47,060 nt of DNA from Nostoc sp. B(2019) (GCF_010091925.1 NZ_WVID01000024.1:33117-80176), one strand, 5' to 3'. Shown: positions 8,270 to 18,386, numbered from the stretch's first letter. Notes: generated by a model not told the origin, from the letters alone. A program made the numbers and translations.

Positions 8270-11200
8270 TTAAGTACGCCCAACAAGGCTGGCGACTACT
8301 GTAGCTAATTCAGCTGGCTCAATTGGTTTAGGCAAATGTAGCTGATAACCTTCTTGTATGGCTCGCATCCGATCCTCTGCTCTGGCGAATGCTGTCAACG
8401 CCGCTGCGGGAATCTTTCCTCCTTGTTCTGGGGGTTGCGATCGCAGTTTGCGGATTAGAGAGTAACCATCTTCTTGGGGCATACCGATATCACTGACTAA
8501 AACATCTGGCTTCCAATGTAGAAGTACCTGTAATGCCTCTTGGACTGATGCTACTGCTTGAACTTCGGCGTGGCATTGTTGGAGTACTGTAGTGATGAAT
8601 TCACGGCTATCGGCTTCGTCGTCTACAACTAGTACCCGGACGCCAAAGAGAGATGGGGGAATGGGTGGAGGGGGGGAGAGGGGGAGAGGGGGAGAGGGGG
8701 AGGCTGTTTGTTGATTTTTCAAAAGTGGCAGTTTAACTGTAAACGTCGCTCCTTGCTGCTCACCTAGACTACCCACGTTGACAGTACCGCCATGCAGTTC
8801 TACTAAGTGACGCACAATCGCTAATCCTAGCCCCAATCCACCATAGGATCTAGTACTGGAGCTATCAGCTTGACGAAAGCGATCAAATACATAAGGGAGA
8901 AAATCTGAACTAATGCCAATACCTGTGTCAATCACCTGAATTTGGGCATATTTGTCCGTTGTCAATTGTCCTACCCTAGGGGAAGCCACTGACGTGTCTA
9001 TGTCAATTGTTTGTTTTTCTTGACCACTGACTACTGATAATTCAACTTCTACCCGTCCTCCTGCGGATGTGAATTTAATCGCATTAGATAGCAGATTCCA
9101 GATTATCTGTTGCAAGCGCTCAGCATCACCAGAAACTAAAAATTTGGAACTGAGATCCTTTGACTCGCTAAGGAAGTAACTTTCGGGGTGTTGAGGAATT
9201 TCAAATTTTGCTTCTTGGGCTTCATGTTCGTTATTAAATTCTAAATCTGGATTTTGTGCTTCCTTTGGAGAAACTAGGGAAAATCTCAAATCGATTTCCT
9301 TCGATTGGGCGGCTAAGCTAACAGTATCGATCGCTGATTTAATTATTGGAACCAGATCGCAGGTATAGACATTTAGGCGCAACTTGCCTCTAATCATCCG
9401 CGAAATATCTAGCAGGTCTTCAATTAGCTGGGTTTGCGCCCTAGCATTGCGCTCGATTGTTTCCACTGCTCTATCTTTCTGGATGTCGCTAAGCTTGCGA
9501 GAATGCAGCAGTTGTGCCCAACCGAGGATGGCATTGAGGGGCGATCGCAATTCATGAGACAATATCGCCAGAAACTCGTCCTTCATCCGGTTTGCTTCTC
9601 GCAACTGCTCAGTTTGCTGCTGCAAAGATGCAATTAAGCTAGCACGTTCCATTGCGATCGCTATTTGGTCGCACACTGCTTGCATCATCCCTTTTTGATT
9701 ATCGGTGAAGCTAAAACGAGTACGACTACCAAAGCTAAGAGTCCCGAAAAGCCGCCCTTGTGCTATTAACGGGTAAGCACAATAAGCCTTAATACCTAGA
9801 GAGCGAATCAACTCTGTTTTCGGGTCATCCAATTGCTGCACATTTTCTACAGCAATTGGATGACGCTCTTGGGCTACAGTACCGCAAATTGCTTGACCAA
9901 ATGCCAGCCACTCAATTTCCTTTGCCGTTTCTGGAGAAATGCCACTGTAAGACTCTAGCCGCATGACCTGAGAACTTTCATCTACCAAATAGTTAAAGTA
10001 AACATCCAAACCAATTTGCTCTGAAAGTTTTCGGTAAACACTGTCAATTAGTGGTACTGGTTGCTGGCTCGATAGCAGGTCGCTAGCTGTATCAAATAGT
10101 AACTGGAGTCTTTTATAGCCTAGGGAAAGAGCTTTTTCCACCCGTTTGAGGTTGCTAATATCTTGAAACACCATGATACAGGTAGCTGGATAACCATACA
10201 TCGCTGGCAAGGTATCTGCAAAGATCAGTAGTGAGCGTACACCTCCACTTGTGTGCCAGTCCATCTCGAACCCATCCACACGTTCCCCACGGGCAACCCG
10301 CGCCCCTGGTGTTTGGTCGTTGGGAATGGGATTGCCAGCTGCATCTGTACAGTTGTAAACAGTGTGATACTCCTCGGCTGGAACTCCTTTGGGAAATTCG
10401 CCTCCAGCTAATATATCAGCGGCTCGATTGGCGAAAGTCACTCGCGCTGTTCCTGGTTCAATAAACAGCAGTGGTCTTGGCATCAAGTTGAGCACATTTT
10501 CCAACCATTTTTGCTGATTCCAGAGCACTTCCTCTGCCTGCTTGCGGACTGTAATATCCAAAAATGCACCGATGCATCCTCTGGTTTTACCTTCTTCGTC
10601 AAACAGCGGTGCAACATAGACTAACAGCTTGACGATTTTGCCATTTTCCTGTATGATTTCTATTTCAGAATCCAGAACTTCGACACCTTGAGCAGCAGAG
10701 TACTGCATGGGGAGTTCTTCTATTGGCAGTTCTCTACCCTCGCGGTAAACTTTATAACTCGTTTGTTTTTCGTCACTAGGAGCGCTGAGGGAAACATTTA
10801 TATCTGGTGATACCCCCAACTGCTTGGCAAAAGCGGGATTTACCCTGATAGTTCGACATTCTGGATCTTCGGCAATTCCAACTCCAATGGGTATTACATC
10901 TAGTAAAGTTTGTAACTCAGCGACGCGACGTTGTAGATCTTTATTTAGTTGTAGTATTCGTTCCTCAGCCTGCTTTTGCTCAGTGATGTTGCGAGTCACC
11001 GTAGCCAAAGCTATTGGCTGACCTGTTTTGTGATCATTGACAGTGAAGATGTTGTAATCGACTGGTATTGCTTGACCAGTCTGGAGGTGCTGGAAGCGGA
11101 ATTCTCCTTGCCAGCGACCTTGTTTAAGTACAGTCGGTAGAATATGTTCTTGAAGATAGGCTTGATCTTCGGGCATTATGTAATCTAATATTGCCTTTTG

Positions 11201-12820
11201 CCTTACCTTTTCCAGGCTGGAAAGTCCTACCAGTTTTTGACCCGCATCATTTATGTAGAGCAATTGACCTTCAAGGGTGGCGATGCCAATAAAGTCAGAG
11301 CTATTTTCTACCAGCGATACTAATTTTTGTTGCTCCGCTTCTGCTTGTTTGCATTCGTGTAACGCGGCTTGCCGTTCGCGTAGTGCGGCTTGCCGATCGC
11401 TCAAGTCAAGGATAAATGCTACTGACTCTTCTCGTTTTTCTCCCAGCAGTACATAACCAACTAAAACTGGGATGCGGCTACCATCGTTGCGAATATATTC
11501 TTTTTCGTAGGGCGTACAAGCACCGCTGATATTTGCCTTTGCTTCTGCGATTCCTTGCTCATCTAAGTATAAATGTTCTATAGGTGTAATATTTTTCCAG
11601 TTAATACTGCCTGCTCGTAGATCCTCCCGCGTGTAACCAATCATCCTCAGAAATTCATCGTTTGCCTGCTCAATTCTCCCATTTGCGTCACCGAACATAA
11701 TGCCGATGACGTTGGCATCTACGAGACTTCCTAGTTTATTTTCGTAAGCTTTCAATGCATCTTGGGCGTTTAGGCGTAGCCCATCGGAGATATCGCGTTG
11801 GTTGCTTAAGTGTTCAATAACTGCTGCACTTTGCCAAATCAACACGGCAAAAATCACAATCAGGATGATGGCAAACACTGATATTGCAAACGCTGGATCG
11901 TATTTTCCTGCTCGTTGACCTTCAACGATTAACCACCCTACTACAAAAGGTACTGCGATCGCCGCAACTAACAAACGACGTGCAAGTAAACCCCCGTAAG
12001 TATCACTGATGACTACTCTCATTAGCCCCTGTTCTGCCCGTGCCCACAGAACGCCTATACCCAGCGCTATGAACAACAGTGCTGTATGTAACGCCATTGA
12101 TGTTGTGTGAAGGGCAATGCCGTAGATCATTTCTACTTTATAGGCATAGCCTATGAGCACCTGAAAGGAAATCAAAATGGCTATCAAAGCTAGAATTTGG
12201 GCATACCAATAGCTGCGCTGGTTTTTTGGATCAGCTAGATGATTTAGAGCTACGCTGATCAGCATAAAATTCAGTGCCGTGTTTAACCCCATTCGCCCTG
12301 GATGCAATGTCGCTACAGAGGTTGGAGAGTCACCAAACAGCAGTTCATCAATACCGATATTCCAACCGAACAGATATTGACTGAGTGTAAGCGCAGCAAT
12401 TACGGAAACTGTTATTGCACAGACCCTAGAAATTGTGAGAGAAAAATAGTGGGGTTGTGGGGGAGCGGGGATGTAATTTGGAATTGTTCTTCCCCTTCTC
12501 TCCCTTTCCTCCCCTCTCCCCCTCTTCTTATTTCTCCCCCTCTGGCTTTGCTCCTTTTCCCCTTTCCCTGCTCTTAAATACAACCACAACGACACGCCTG
12601 AGAGCACAAAGCCCAGTGCTGTGTTCACTTTCATTGTGGCGGGACTACCGGGGAAGCCGCTCTTGATAACTTCGATGTCAAGCCACCAGCCAATCAGTAC
12701 CAAGCTGCCAATCAGAATGGCGATCGCACTTGCCATTTGTGCCACCAACGAATGTACAGGGATTTGAAATAAATCTTGCAGCCGCAAGCGGTTGGCGTTT
12801 AACATTGAGGATTTTGTCAC
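8270..12820 (-). CDS. Hybrid sensor histidine kinase / response regulator, multi-PAS and GAF
   Basis: A 1516-residue membrane sensor. Order: a hydrophobic N-terminal region with several membrane segments (to about 345), four PAS modules (about 365-480, 500-620, 640-760, 775-895), GAF (about 905-1065), a HisKA domain with phosphoacceptor His1089 in SHELRSPLN, an HATPase domain with N box (WNLLSNAIKF) and G boxes (DTGIGI, GLGLGL), and a C-terminal receiver with Asp1444 in VSDIGMP. It should autophosphorylate and pass phosphate to its own receiver; the signal is unknown. Three non-domain insertions are encoded by repeat DNA: residues about 92-130, about 1255-1288 (inside the ATPase domain) and the Ser/Pro-rich linker about 1372-1388. 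The protein start is the ATG at 12820 beginning MTKSSMLNA. Confidence 0.9.
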   Translation of the reverse strand: MTKSSMLNANRLRLQDLFQIPVHSLVAQMASAIAILIGSLVLIGWWLDIEVIKSGFPGSPATMKVNTALGFVLSGVSLWLYLRAGKGEKEQSQRGRNKKRGRGEERERRGRTIPNYIPAPPQPHYFSLTISRVCAITVSVIAALTLSQYLFGWNIGIDELLFGDSPTSVATLHPGRMGLNTALNFMLISVALNHLADPKNQRSYWYAQILALIAILISFQVLIGYAYKVEMIYGIALHTTSMALHTALLFIALGIGVLWARAEQGLMRVVISDTYGGLLARRLLVAAIAVPFVVGWLIVEGQRAGKYDPAFAISVFAIILIVIFAVLIWQSAAVIEHLSNQRDISDGLRLNAQDALKAYENKLGSLVDANVIGIMFGDANGRIEQANDEFLRMIGYTREDLRAGSINWKNITPIEHLYLDEQGIAEAKANISGACTPYEKEYIRNDGSRIPVLVGYVLLGEKREESVAFILDLSDRQAALRERQAALHECKQAEAEQQKLVSLVENSSDFIGIATLEGQLLYINDAGQKLVGLSSLEKVRQKAILDYIMPEDQAYLQEHILPTVLKQGRWQGEFRFQHLQTGQAIPVDYNIFTVNDHKTGQPIALATVTRNITEQKQAEERILQLNKDLQRRVAELQTLLDVIPIGVGIAEDPECRTIRVNPAFAKQLGVSPDINVSLSAPSDEKQTSYKVYREGRELPIEELPMQYSAAQGVEVLDSEIEIIQENGKIVKLLVYVAPLFDEEGKTRGCIGAFLDITVRKQAEEVLWNQQKWLENVLNLMPRPLLFIEPGTARVTFANRAADILAGGEFPKGVPAEEYHTVYNCTDAAGNPIPNDQTPGARVARGERVDGFEMDWHTSGGVRSLLIFADTLPAMYGYPATCIMVFQDISNLKRVEKALSLGYKRLQLLFDTASDLLSSQQPVPLIDSVYRKLSEQIGLDVYFNYLVDESSQVMRLESYSGISPETAKEIEWLAFGQAICGTVAQERHPIAVENVQQLDDPKTELIRSLGIKAYCAYPLIAQGRLFGTLSFGSRTRFSFTDNQKGMMQAVCDQIAIAMERASLIASLQQQTEQLREANRMKDEFLAILSHELRSPLNAILGWAQLLHSRKLSDIQKDRAVETIERNARAQTQLIEDLLDISRMIRGKLRLNVYTCDLVPIIKSAIDTVSLAAQSKEIDLRFSLVSPKEAQNPDLEFNNEHEAQEAKFEIPQHPESYFLSESKDLSSKFLVSGDAERLQQIIWNLLSNAIKFTSAGGRVEVELSVVSGQEKQTIDIDTSVASPRVGQLTTDKYAQIQVIDTGIGISSDFLPYVFDRFRQADSSSTRSYGGLGLGLAIVRHLVELHGGTVNVGSLGEQQGATFTVKLPLLKNQQTASPSPPLPLSPPPPIPPSLFGVRVLVVDDEADSREFITTVLQQCHAEVQAVASVQEALQVLLHWKPDVLVSDIGMPQEDGYSLIRKLRSQPPEQGGKIPAAALTAFARAEDRMRAIQEGYQLHLPKPIEPAELATVVASLVGRT
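8645..8705. repeat. GGGGAGA low-complexity repeat within the kinase gene
   Basis: Runs of GGGGGAGAGG on the plus strand give the Pro/Ser-rich linker between the ATPase and receiver domains. A second tract of the same kind lies at about 12448-12560 in the N-terminal part of the same gene. Confidence 0.75.
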
Positions 12821-12959
12821 CGCATCTATCTAGGGCAGTAAAATTCAGCATTTCTTAGGAGCTAAGGGTTCATACCCCCTGTATTTTATGCTACCCCTTG
12901 ACTTGGTTTTCATCTACCTATATGCATATTTTCTTGTTGGAAGTTTAAAGTTGGCAATA

Positions 12960-13062
12960 ATGGGTCAGTAAAAACCTCGTCAGAGAATCAAAGATCAAAA
13001 GTCAAGGGTCAAAAACTTTTAGACTTTGGACTTTGGACTTTTGACTCTTGACTATGGACAAG
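12960..13062. repeat. Heptamer repeat cluster between kinase and glucosidase genes
   Basis: This part of the 301-bp spacer 12821-13121 carries GATCAAAAGTCAAGGGTCAAA followed by the near-inverse series GACTTTGGACTTTGGACTTT, TTGACTC and TTGACTATGGACA. The halves can pair, and the array lies before the kinase start and after the glucosidase end (both minus strand reading is glucosidase then kinase). The rest of the spacer shows nothing. Confidence 0.75.
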
Positions 13063-13121
13063 CTTGACAAATCAGTGTGCGATTTTAATCCATTACAGCT
13101 TCAGTATTTTGTGAAATGCTA

Positions 13122-15485
13122 TTAGAATTGCAGAATATGTGGCTTACCATCGTCTTGAAAACGCTGCTCTCCAACGCCTACAAGTTCTACAATTACTTCA
13201 CGCAGCGGAGGTATCCATTTTCCCTCTCTCGGCGCAATTTCCACTACTGTTTGAGTATCACCAGTAGATACACTGAGGTTGAGCAGAGAGTAACAGTTAT
13301 CTTGATACTTTGTTGAATGCCCATCATCTTCAAAAAATTGATATTCATTATTACCACGCCAAACTCGGAACCGGAGTTGGTCGAGTGGTGCATCAACATA
13401 CTGCATGACAGGTTGCATAGGAACGATCGCACCACCACGGACATAAAGTGGCATTCTTTCTAATGGTGCATGAGCCAGAATGTGGATAGGGCCTTCGTAA
13501 CGCTCGCCACTCCACCAATCATACCAAGTGCCACCGGGTAAGTAGACAGTTCGATGCTCAATTCCAGGGCGGTAAATCGGTGCAGCCATCAGCGACGCAC
13601 CTAGTAATACTTGATCGTAAAGAGTGTAGGTTTTGGGATCATTGGGGAAATGGTACACTAATGGTCTTAAAATCGGTGCGCCTGTTGTTGCTGCTTCCCA
13701 GAAAAGAGTGTAAATGTAAGGCAATAGCTGGTAGCGTAAATTAATATATTCTCGACAGATCTTTTCAGTGCGATCGCCAAATACCCAAGGTTCATGACGA
13801 GCGGTAGTCATCGCCGAGTGACCGCGCATCAATGGGTACAGCATTCCCACCTGCATCCAACGGGCGAATAATTCAGCCGTAGCATTACCAGCAAACCCGC
13901 CAATATCGCAACCCACAAACGCCACACCAGAAAGCCCCATATTACAAAGCATTGGCAGAGACATTTCTAAATGCTCCCACAACGAATGGTTATCCCCCAT
14001 CCACACGGCAGACCAGCGCTGTACACCAGCATAACCCGATCGCGTTAACACAAATGATCGCTCTGAACCGCGATGCCGTTGCAACCCTTCCAAGCAGGCT
14101 TTAGCCATCATCAACCCATACAAGTTATGCACTTCTCTATGAGTAGAAGATGCAGAGAAATTCTCCCCCTCTCCCCCTGCTTCCCCTGCTCCCCCCTGCG
14201 GTGCATCTAGAGGAAACCAAATTTTTTCCCCCTCATCACCGAAAGGGCGATCATTTATAGCAGGTTCGTTCATATCATTCCAAATTCCTGCCACACCAAT
14301 GTCAGTCAGGCTTTTGTGTAAATCACCCCACCAAGTACGTACATCAGAACGCAAAAAGTCAGGAAAAACAGCTTTATCAGGCCAAACGTAACCGTGAAAC
14401 AATTCACCATCGGCTTTACGCACAAAGTAGTTTTTTTCTATGCCTTGATCAAAAACGTGATAATTGGCTTCTGATTCATACTTCACACCTGGGTCAATAA
14501 TTGTTACTGTTTTGAAACCATCTTGTGCTAGATCACTGATGAGTTTTTCCGGGTTAGGAAAGCGCTGGGGACTCCAAGTAAATACCCGATAACCCCGCAT
14601 ATAGTCGATATCGAGGTGGATGACATCGCAGGGAATGCGGCGTTGGCGAAATTCCTGCGCCAGTTCTCGCACCACAGTTTCCGATTCGTAACTCCAGCGA
14701 CATTGATGATAGCCAAGCGCCCATTTCGGCGGTAAGGGCATTCTCCCTGTTAACTGAGTATAGGTACGCAAAATTTGGGCAGGTTCGGGGCCATAAATAA
14801 TGTAATAATCCAATTCATTGCCACGAGTTTCCATCTTCCAGACACCTGGCTGTTCGACACCGATATCGAACTGACTCCAAAACGTGGTGTTGAAAAAGAT
14901 GCCATAGCTAACTTCTGGACGCAAAGCCATAAAAAACGGGATGGCTTGGTACATTTCATCAGTCAGTGCATCGTAATCTAAAGCATCTGCTGTCCAATTA
15001 GTTTTTACTTCGCTGAGTTTATCTAGAAAGCCTGTGCGTTCACCAAAGCCATAGAAATGTTCATCAGTTGCAATTTCCTTCCATCCTGCAACTGCACCCA
15101 TGCGCCAACCCATGCTCATTTCCGCATCTTGAGCAAAGGAACGATTAGCTTCGTCGAAGCATGCTATGCGACAGTTTTGCCGCTCGACGCACACGCGAAT
15201 CTGTTCTGTTTCAATTTCCACCATTGTTTCAGTTTCTTGCACTGCAAAAGGTGTTGTTGCCCATTCTGCATCATCTAACGTCACTGCCCAAGAACTGCGG
15301 GGCATAAATTCCCCTGTTGGTGCTAGACGCACGCGGACTAAATTGGGGGCAAGTATACTAATTTTGAGACGTGAGTTGCCACAGTCGAAATTGATCGCTT
15401 TATCACTCCAGTTTACGGCTTGTACTTTATCAACTATTGTCCAAGGTTGGCTGGTTGTAGGTAGTTTTCCGAAATATTGTGGCAT
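13122..15485 (-). CDS. Glycoside hydrolase family 31 alpha-glucosidase
   Basis: A 787-residue GH31 enzyme, probably cytoplasmic because no signal peptide is seen. An N-terminal beta-sandwich (about 1-245) precedes the catalytic barrel. The nucleophile is Asp404 in WNDMNEPA and the probable acid/base is Asp498 in WMGDNHSLW; HLDIDYM and RGHSA also match the family. It should release glucose from the non-reducing ends of alpha-glucans or oligosaccharides; the exact linkage is open. A glycine-rich insertion at about 425-441 (PQGGAGEAGGEGE) comes from a C-rich DNA repeat at 14160-14212 and falls in a surface loop region between the nucleophile and acid/base motifs. It is followed on the same strand, about 300 bp on, by the hybrid kinase. 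Confidence 0.93.
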   Translation of the reverse strand: MPQYFGKLPTTSQPWTIVDKVQAVNWSDKAINFDCGNSRLKISILAPNLVRVRLAPTGEFMPRSSWAVTLDDAEWATTPFAVQETETMVEIETEQIRVCVERQNCRIACFDEANRSFAQDAEMSMGWRMGAVAGWKEIATDEHFYGFGERTGFLDKLSEVKTNWTADALDYDALTDEMYQAIPFFMALRPEVSYGIFFNTTFWSQFDIGVEQPGVWKMETRGNELDYYIIYGPEPAQILRTYTQLTGRMPLPPKWALGYHQCRWSYESETVVRELAQEFRQRRIPCDVIHLDIDYMRGYRVFTWSPQRFPNPEKLISDLAQDGFKTVTIIDPGVKYESEANYHVFDQGIEKNYFVRKADGELFHGYVWPDKAVFPDFLRSDVRTWWGDLHKSLTDIGVAGIWNDMNEPAINDRPFGDEGEKIWFPLDAPQGGAGEAGGEGENFSASSTHREVHNLYGLMMAKACLEGLQRHRGSERSFVLTRSGYAGVQRWSAVWMGDNHSLWEHLEMSLPMLCNMGLSGVAFVGCDIGGFAGNATAELFARWMQVGMLYPLMRGHSAMTTARHEPWVFGDRTEKICREYINLRYQLLPYIYTLFWEAATTGAPILRPLVYHFPNDPKTYTLYDQVLLGASLMAAPIYRPGIEHRTVYLPGGTWYDWWSGERYEGPIHILAHAPLERMPLYVRGGAIVPMQPVMQYVDAPLDQLRFRVWRGNNEYQFFEDDGHSTKYQDNCYSLLNLSVSTGDTQTVVEIAPREGKWIPPLREVIVELVGVGEQRFQDDGKPHILQF

Positions 15486-15710
15486 ATCACTTGTTAGACA
15501 GGTAAAAAGCTTTCCGCATTCATGATTACAGACCTAACCATCCTCAAACTCCTTCTTTCGCTAGAAGTTGTATGAAAAATTAGCAGATATTTTTTAGCAA
15601 GTTAATTTGTAATTGTCGAAATTTTTTCTTGTTCTTCCGAAGACGGTGCAGAAGTTGCCGTTACTACTCTTGCACTCTTTCTTTGTAAATTATTTCAGGA
15701 ATAAAGCACA

Positions 15711-16070
15711 TTGGTACGAGATTTAATTAAGCAAATCACACTTTTTTTGGCAGTAGGTGTTGAAGCCTTTGCCGTTTTTGTGATCGGAGTTGCTTCTGTG
15801 GAAGCGACAATAACAGCATTTCAACTTTTCTTTATTCGCCGTAATGTACCAGAAGAAGCAAAAGATGAATTACGGTTGCGTCTTGGTAGATGGTTGACAG
15901 TGGCGTTGGAGTTTGAATTGGCTGCGGATATTCTGCGTACAGCGGTTGCACCAACATGGGATGAAATTGGTAAGCTGGCAGCAATCATAGTTTTGCGGAC
16001 TGTTTTAAACTTCTTCTTGCAAAGAGAAATCGAAAAATCTGCTGCAAACAAAAGCAATGTCCGCAAGTGA
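15711..16070 (+). CDS. DUF1622 membrane protein
   Basis: A 119-residue integral membrane protein matching the DUF1622 family: hydrophobic helices at about 8-35 and 85-105, a basic LRLRLGRWL stretch and the ELAADILRTAVAPTWDEIGKL core. Function unknown. The start is a TTG at 15711; AGGA at 15697-15700 lies ten bases upstream, and no ATG exists in this frame before the first helix. It stands alone, divergent from the GH31 gene. Confidence 0.8.
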   Translation: MVRDLIKQITLFLAVGVEAFAVFVIGVASVEATITAFQLFFIRRNVPEEAKDELRLRLGRWLTVALEFELAADILRTAVAPTWDEIGKLAAIIVLRTVLNFFLQREIEKSAANKSNVRK

Positions 16071-16166
16071 TATTTTCTGTTTTAATTTTTGGATTTTGGT
16101 CATCGAGCTAATTGGCTCAGTTATGCTGATGATATATGCGATGTCTGACGACAAGCTGCTTTGCAT

Positions 16167-16322
16167 CTACGCTGCAATAATTACATAGAGTTCAACGAGT
16201 CTATAACGAATGCCTTTCGTTGGAAGCTCACGTAATAATTGTGCTAATTCTTGTAGTTTGAAATTGCGTCCCTGGACGGTATTCACTGTCAAACCGATGC
16301 TAAATGAAGGAACTTGCGGCAT
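16167..16322 (-). CDS. Small 51-residue conserved-looking protein
   Basis: An ORF on the minus strand from ATG 16322 to TAG 16167, beginning MPQVPSFSIGLTVNTVQGRN and ending ELYVIIAA. The composition is protein-like: amphipathic helix FKLQELAQLLRELP and a hydrophobic tail, with no low complexity. I do not recognise a family. It lies alone in a 460-bp spacer that otherwise appears empty. Too short for usual ORF cut-offs, so it is easily missed; that it is translated is inferred from sequence quality only. Confidence 0.5.
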   Translation of the reverse strand: MPQVPSFSIGLTVNTVQGRNFKLQELAQLLRELPTKGIRYRLVELYVIIAA

Positions 16323-16547
16323 TGAATTCTTAACAAATTAATGAACAGTAGTCATAGATGAGATACTGGTAAATTTGTCTGCTTTTTTTGGCAGTTCTTT
16401 GCTGGGTGCTTGCTTCATCTATCACAGCAAATAAGCAGCATGATGGTTAATAAATGCTCCTAACCTAGATATAGAGCGGTAATTGCAGATTTTGATCTAA
16501 CTTCTTTATTGTGATAATCTTAACCTAGTATGCACGGAGAACAAGTC

Positions 16548-16745
16548 ATGGAGATCACACTAACTACCGCAGAAACTCGAGCTATTTTGCAGGGCTGTCA
16601 ACGTACTTTAAGACTTGCTCGGAACAATCCAATTTATCGCCAACGCTCTTTTCAAACTTCCAAATATTTTTCAACTTCAAACCACGTTGTCATAGATGAC
16701 GCCTTTCATCCTCTTGGTGAAGCTGACGAGGCTCTTGAGAAGTAA
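16548..16745 (+). CDS. Hypothetical 65-residue protein
   Basis: Begins MEITLTTAETRAILQGCQRT. GGAG at 16535-16538 lies nine bases before ATG 16548, favouring this start over the in-frame ATG at 16530. It has an N-terminal helix rich in Thr/Ala/Arg and an acidic tail, one Cys and no membrane segment. No family recognised. It precedes another unknown small gene by 118 bp on the same strand. Confidence 0.55.
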   Translation: MEITLTTAETRAILQGCQRTLRLARNNPIYRQRSFQTSKYFSTSNHVVIDDAFHPLGEADEALEK

Positions 16746-16863
16746 AACTTAACACGTTTAATTCTCTCTGTGGAATGTAGTCAAAGCTAGGACGTAAGTT
16801 TACTATGTGCCTACTAAATATAAATGCCGTCTACATAGTAAAACTACACAAAGGTGGGAAGAC

Positions 16864-17232
16864 ATGATTAGTAACAAAATTACTTACCATTTGACTCAAA
16901 CAGAGCAGTTAAAGCGTGTAGATACAGATGAGTTAGCTGTTATCCGTAATCGCCGTGCTGCCAAGCGTTTTAGAATACAGCAGACTCTCAATGAGCGCAT
17001 TCTAGAAACAATTGCGATCGCCTCCATTACAAGTGCTAGCTTTTTAGGGATAGGCGTGTTGGGATGTTGGGGGCTAGAAACTATAGACGCTTTGGCAAAA
17101 CCCGCGCCACTTAACTCTCAAGAGTGGCGTGACCGAAAACATATCTTCTTGGGTTGGATGCTAGTCGGATTTTCCAGCTTTCTTGCTAGTAGTTCGCTGG
17201 GTGAAAAGCCTAGTAAACGAAGCACTAAATAA
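16864..17232 (+). CDS. Hypothetical protein with two membrane segments
   Basis: A 122-residue protein from ATG 16864 (MISNKITYHLTQTEQLKRV), preceded by a GGTGGGAAG purine stretch; a longer frame from 16807 begins at a GTG and lacks a good ribosome site. A charged N-terminal half (residues 1-55, Arg-rich) is followed by two hydrophobic segments at about 57-75 and 97-112 and a basic tail. This suggests a small inner-membrane protein with its N-terminus in the cytoplasm. No family recognised. Confidence 0.6.
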   Translation: MISNKITYHLTQTEQLKRVDTDELAVIRNRRAAKRFRIQQTLNERILETIAIASITSASFLGIGVLGCWGLETIDALAKPAPLNSQEWRDRKHIFLGWMLVGFSSFLASSSLGEKPSKRSTK

Positions 17233-17429
17233 ATATTAATGTCTGCACTCAAGCAATTTAGTAGGTATTTCTGTAAGAGCGATCGCGTTTGGGTTGTGAA
17301 GAGGAAATTATTGGGAGTGTTATGTAAAGTCTTACGCAAAACTACAAAAGAAGGGGGAGAGACACGATCTCATTCTATAGTTTCTGATCTGCGACTTACT
17401 AAAATTTTCCAGATTATTGAAATTCGCAT

Positions 17430-18386
17430 CTACAGTTGATCTAGTTCCTTTCGCAGCGCTCCAAGTTCAGCATCAATAACTGTGTTTGAGCTATCGGAAA
17501 TTGTTTGGTTATTATTTGGTATTGAATCCTGATTGTGTGGTTTGCCTAATGTTTCCAGTATATTTTCTAGAGCAATCAGGTTTTGTCTAAGTATAGTTAC
17601 TGTTGCTTTTTGCTGCTGAAACTGAGTTTGGAGGACAATGGCAATTTTGCTGTAAACTGTTTTACCAAGTATGGCTTGAAAGGCTAGATTCTCATCATTA
17701 TTTTTCAAAGCTATGTGAGCCTTTTTGTTGCAGTATTTAGCTTCTTCTTGAGCTTTTTCATAATCTTTCTGGATGCCTTCTTGATTTAAAACAGCGCTTT
17801 TCACAGCTTTTTGTGTTTCCCGAATAGCCCCTACTAAAATTACTTTAGTGTCTTTTTTGCCTGTAACTTGGTCTTGAGGTTTAGATGGTAGTAACAGTTC
17901 TTCTTTAAGTCGCTGTAATTCAGCATTAACATCTTCATCTTCAAAGCTGATGAATGACTGCGAAACCTCTTGTATAGGAGCTTCTATCTTTAAAAATTTA
18001 TTTTCTATATGCTCAAAGGCACTCGTAGCACTACCGATGTTAACTGTGCTGGATAATACTTCATTCTGTGCTTCAGAAACCTTGCTCTCCCAAAAAGTCA
18101 GGCTACGTTTAATGGCATCTACTTGTGGTGTTTGCTCCCCTACAAGGTTTTTCAGCCTACTAGCTATTGCTTGGTAGCGTTCCTTTTGGAATTGTGCTTG
18201 ACGAGCTAAATCCTCATGACCTTCTTTCAATGCAAGTTGATATCGTCGTACCCATTCATCAGCTTTGGCTTGAGCTTGCTCGTAATCTCGTTGAGCAATT
18301 TTTTGGGCTGCACTGGCGCTAGCTGCTGCTGTGCGTAACTTCTCTAGAGCTTCTTGCACTGAGTGATTTTGGTCGGAGAGTCCCAT
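17430..18386 (-). CDS. Duplicated PspA/IM30-like coiled-coil protein
   Basis: A 318-residue, strongly helical protein with two copies of the PspA/IM30 core. Copy 1 (about 28-165): DYEQAQAKADEW, RYQLALKEGHEDLARQA, QVDAIKRSLTFWESKVSEAQ, ending near DVNAELQRLKEEL. Copy 2 (about 205-318): DYEKAQEEAKYC, KAHIALKNNDENLAFQA, VTILRQNLIALENIL, ending DAELGALRKELDQL. These match the conserved middle of PspA/Vipp1, whose members bind and remodel stressed membranes. The usual membrane-inserting first helix of PspA appears to be absent. A membrane-stress or scaffold role is inferred; no phage-shock partners are nearby. Confidence 0.68.
   Translation of the reverse strand: MGLSDQNHSVQEALEKLRTAAASASAAQKIAQRDYEQAQAKADEWVRRYQLALKEGHEDLARQAQFQKERYQAIASRLKNLVGEQTPQVDAIKRSLTFWESKVSEAQNEVLSSTVNIGSATSAFEHIENKFLKIEAPIQEVSQSFISFEDEDVNAELQRLKEELLLPSKPQDQVTGKKDTKVILVGAIRETQKAVKSAVLNQEGIQKDYEKAQEEAKYCNKKAHIALKNNDENLAFQAILGKTVYSKIAIVLQTQFQQQKATVTILRQNLIALENILETLGKPHNQDSIPNNNQTISDSSNTVIDAELGALRKELDQL

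Noticed and set aside
17239-17439. 66-residue frame between the membrane protein and the PspA-like gene
   Set aside because: Basic, random-looking composition; no ribosome site; it overlaps the PspA-like 3' end.
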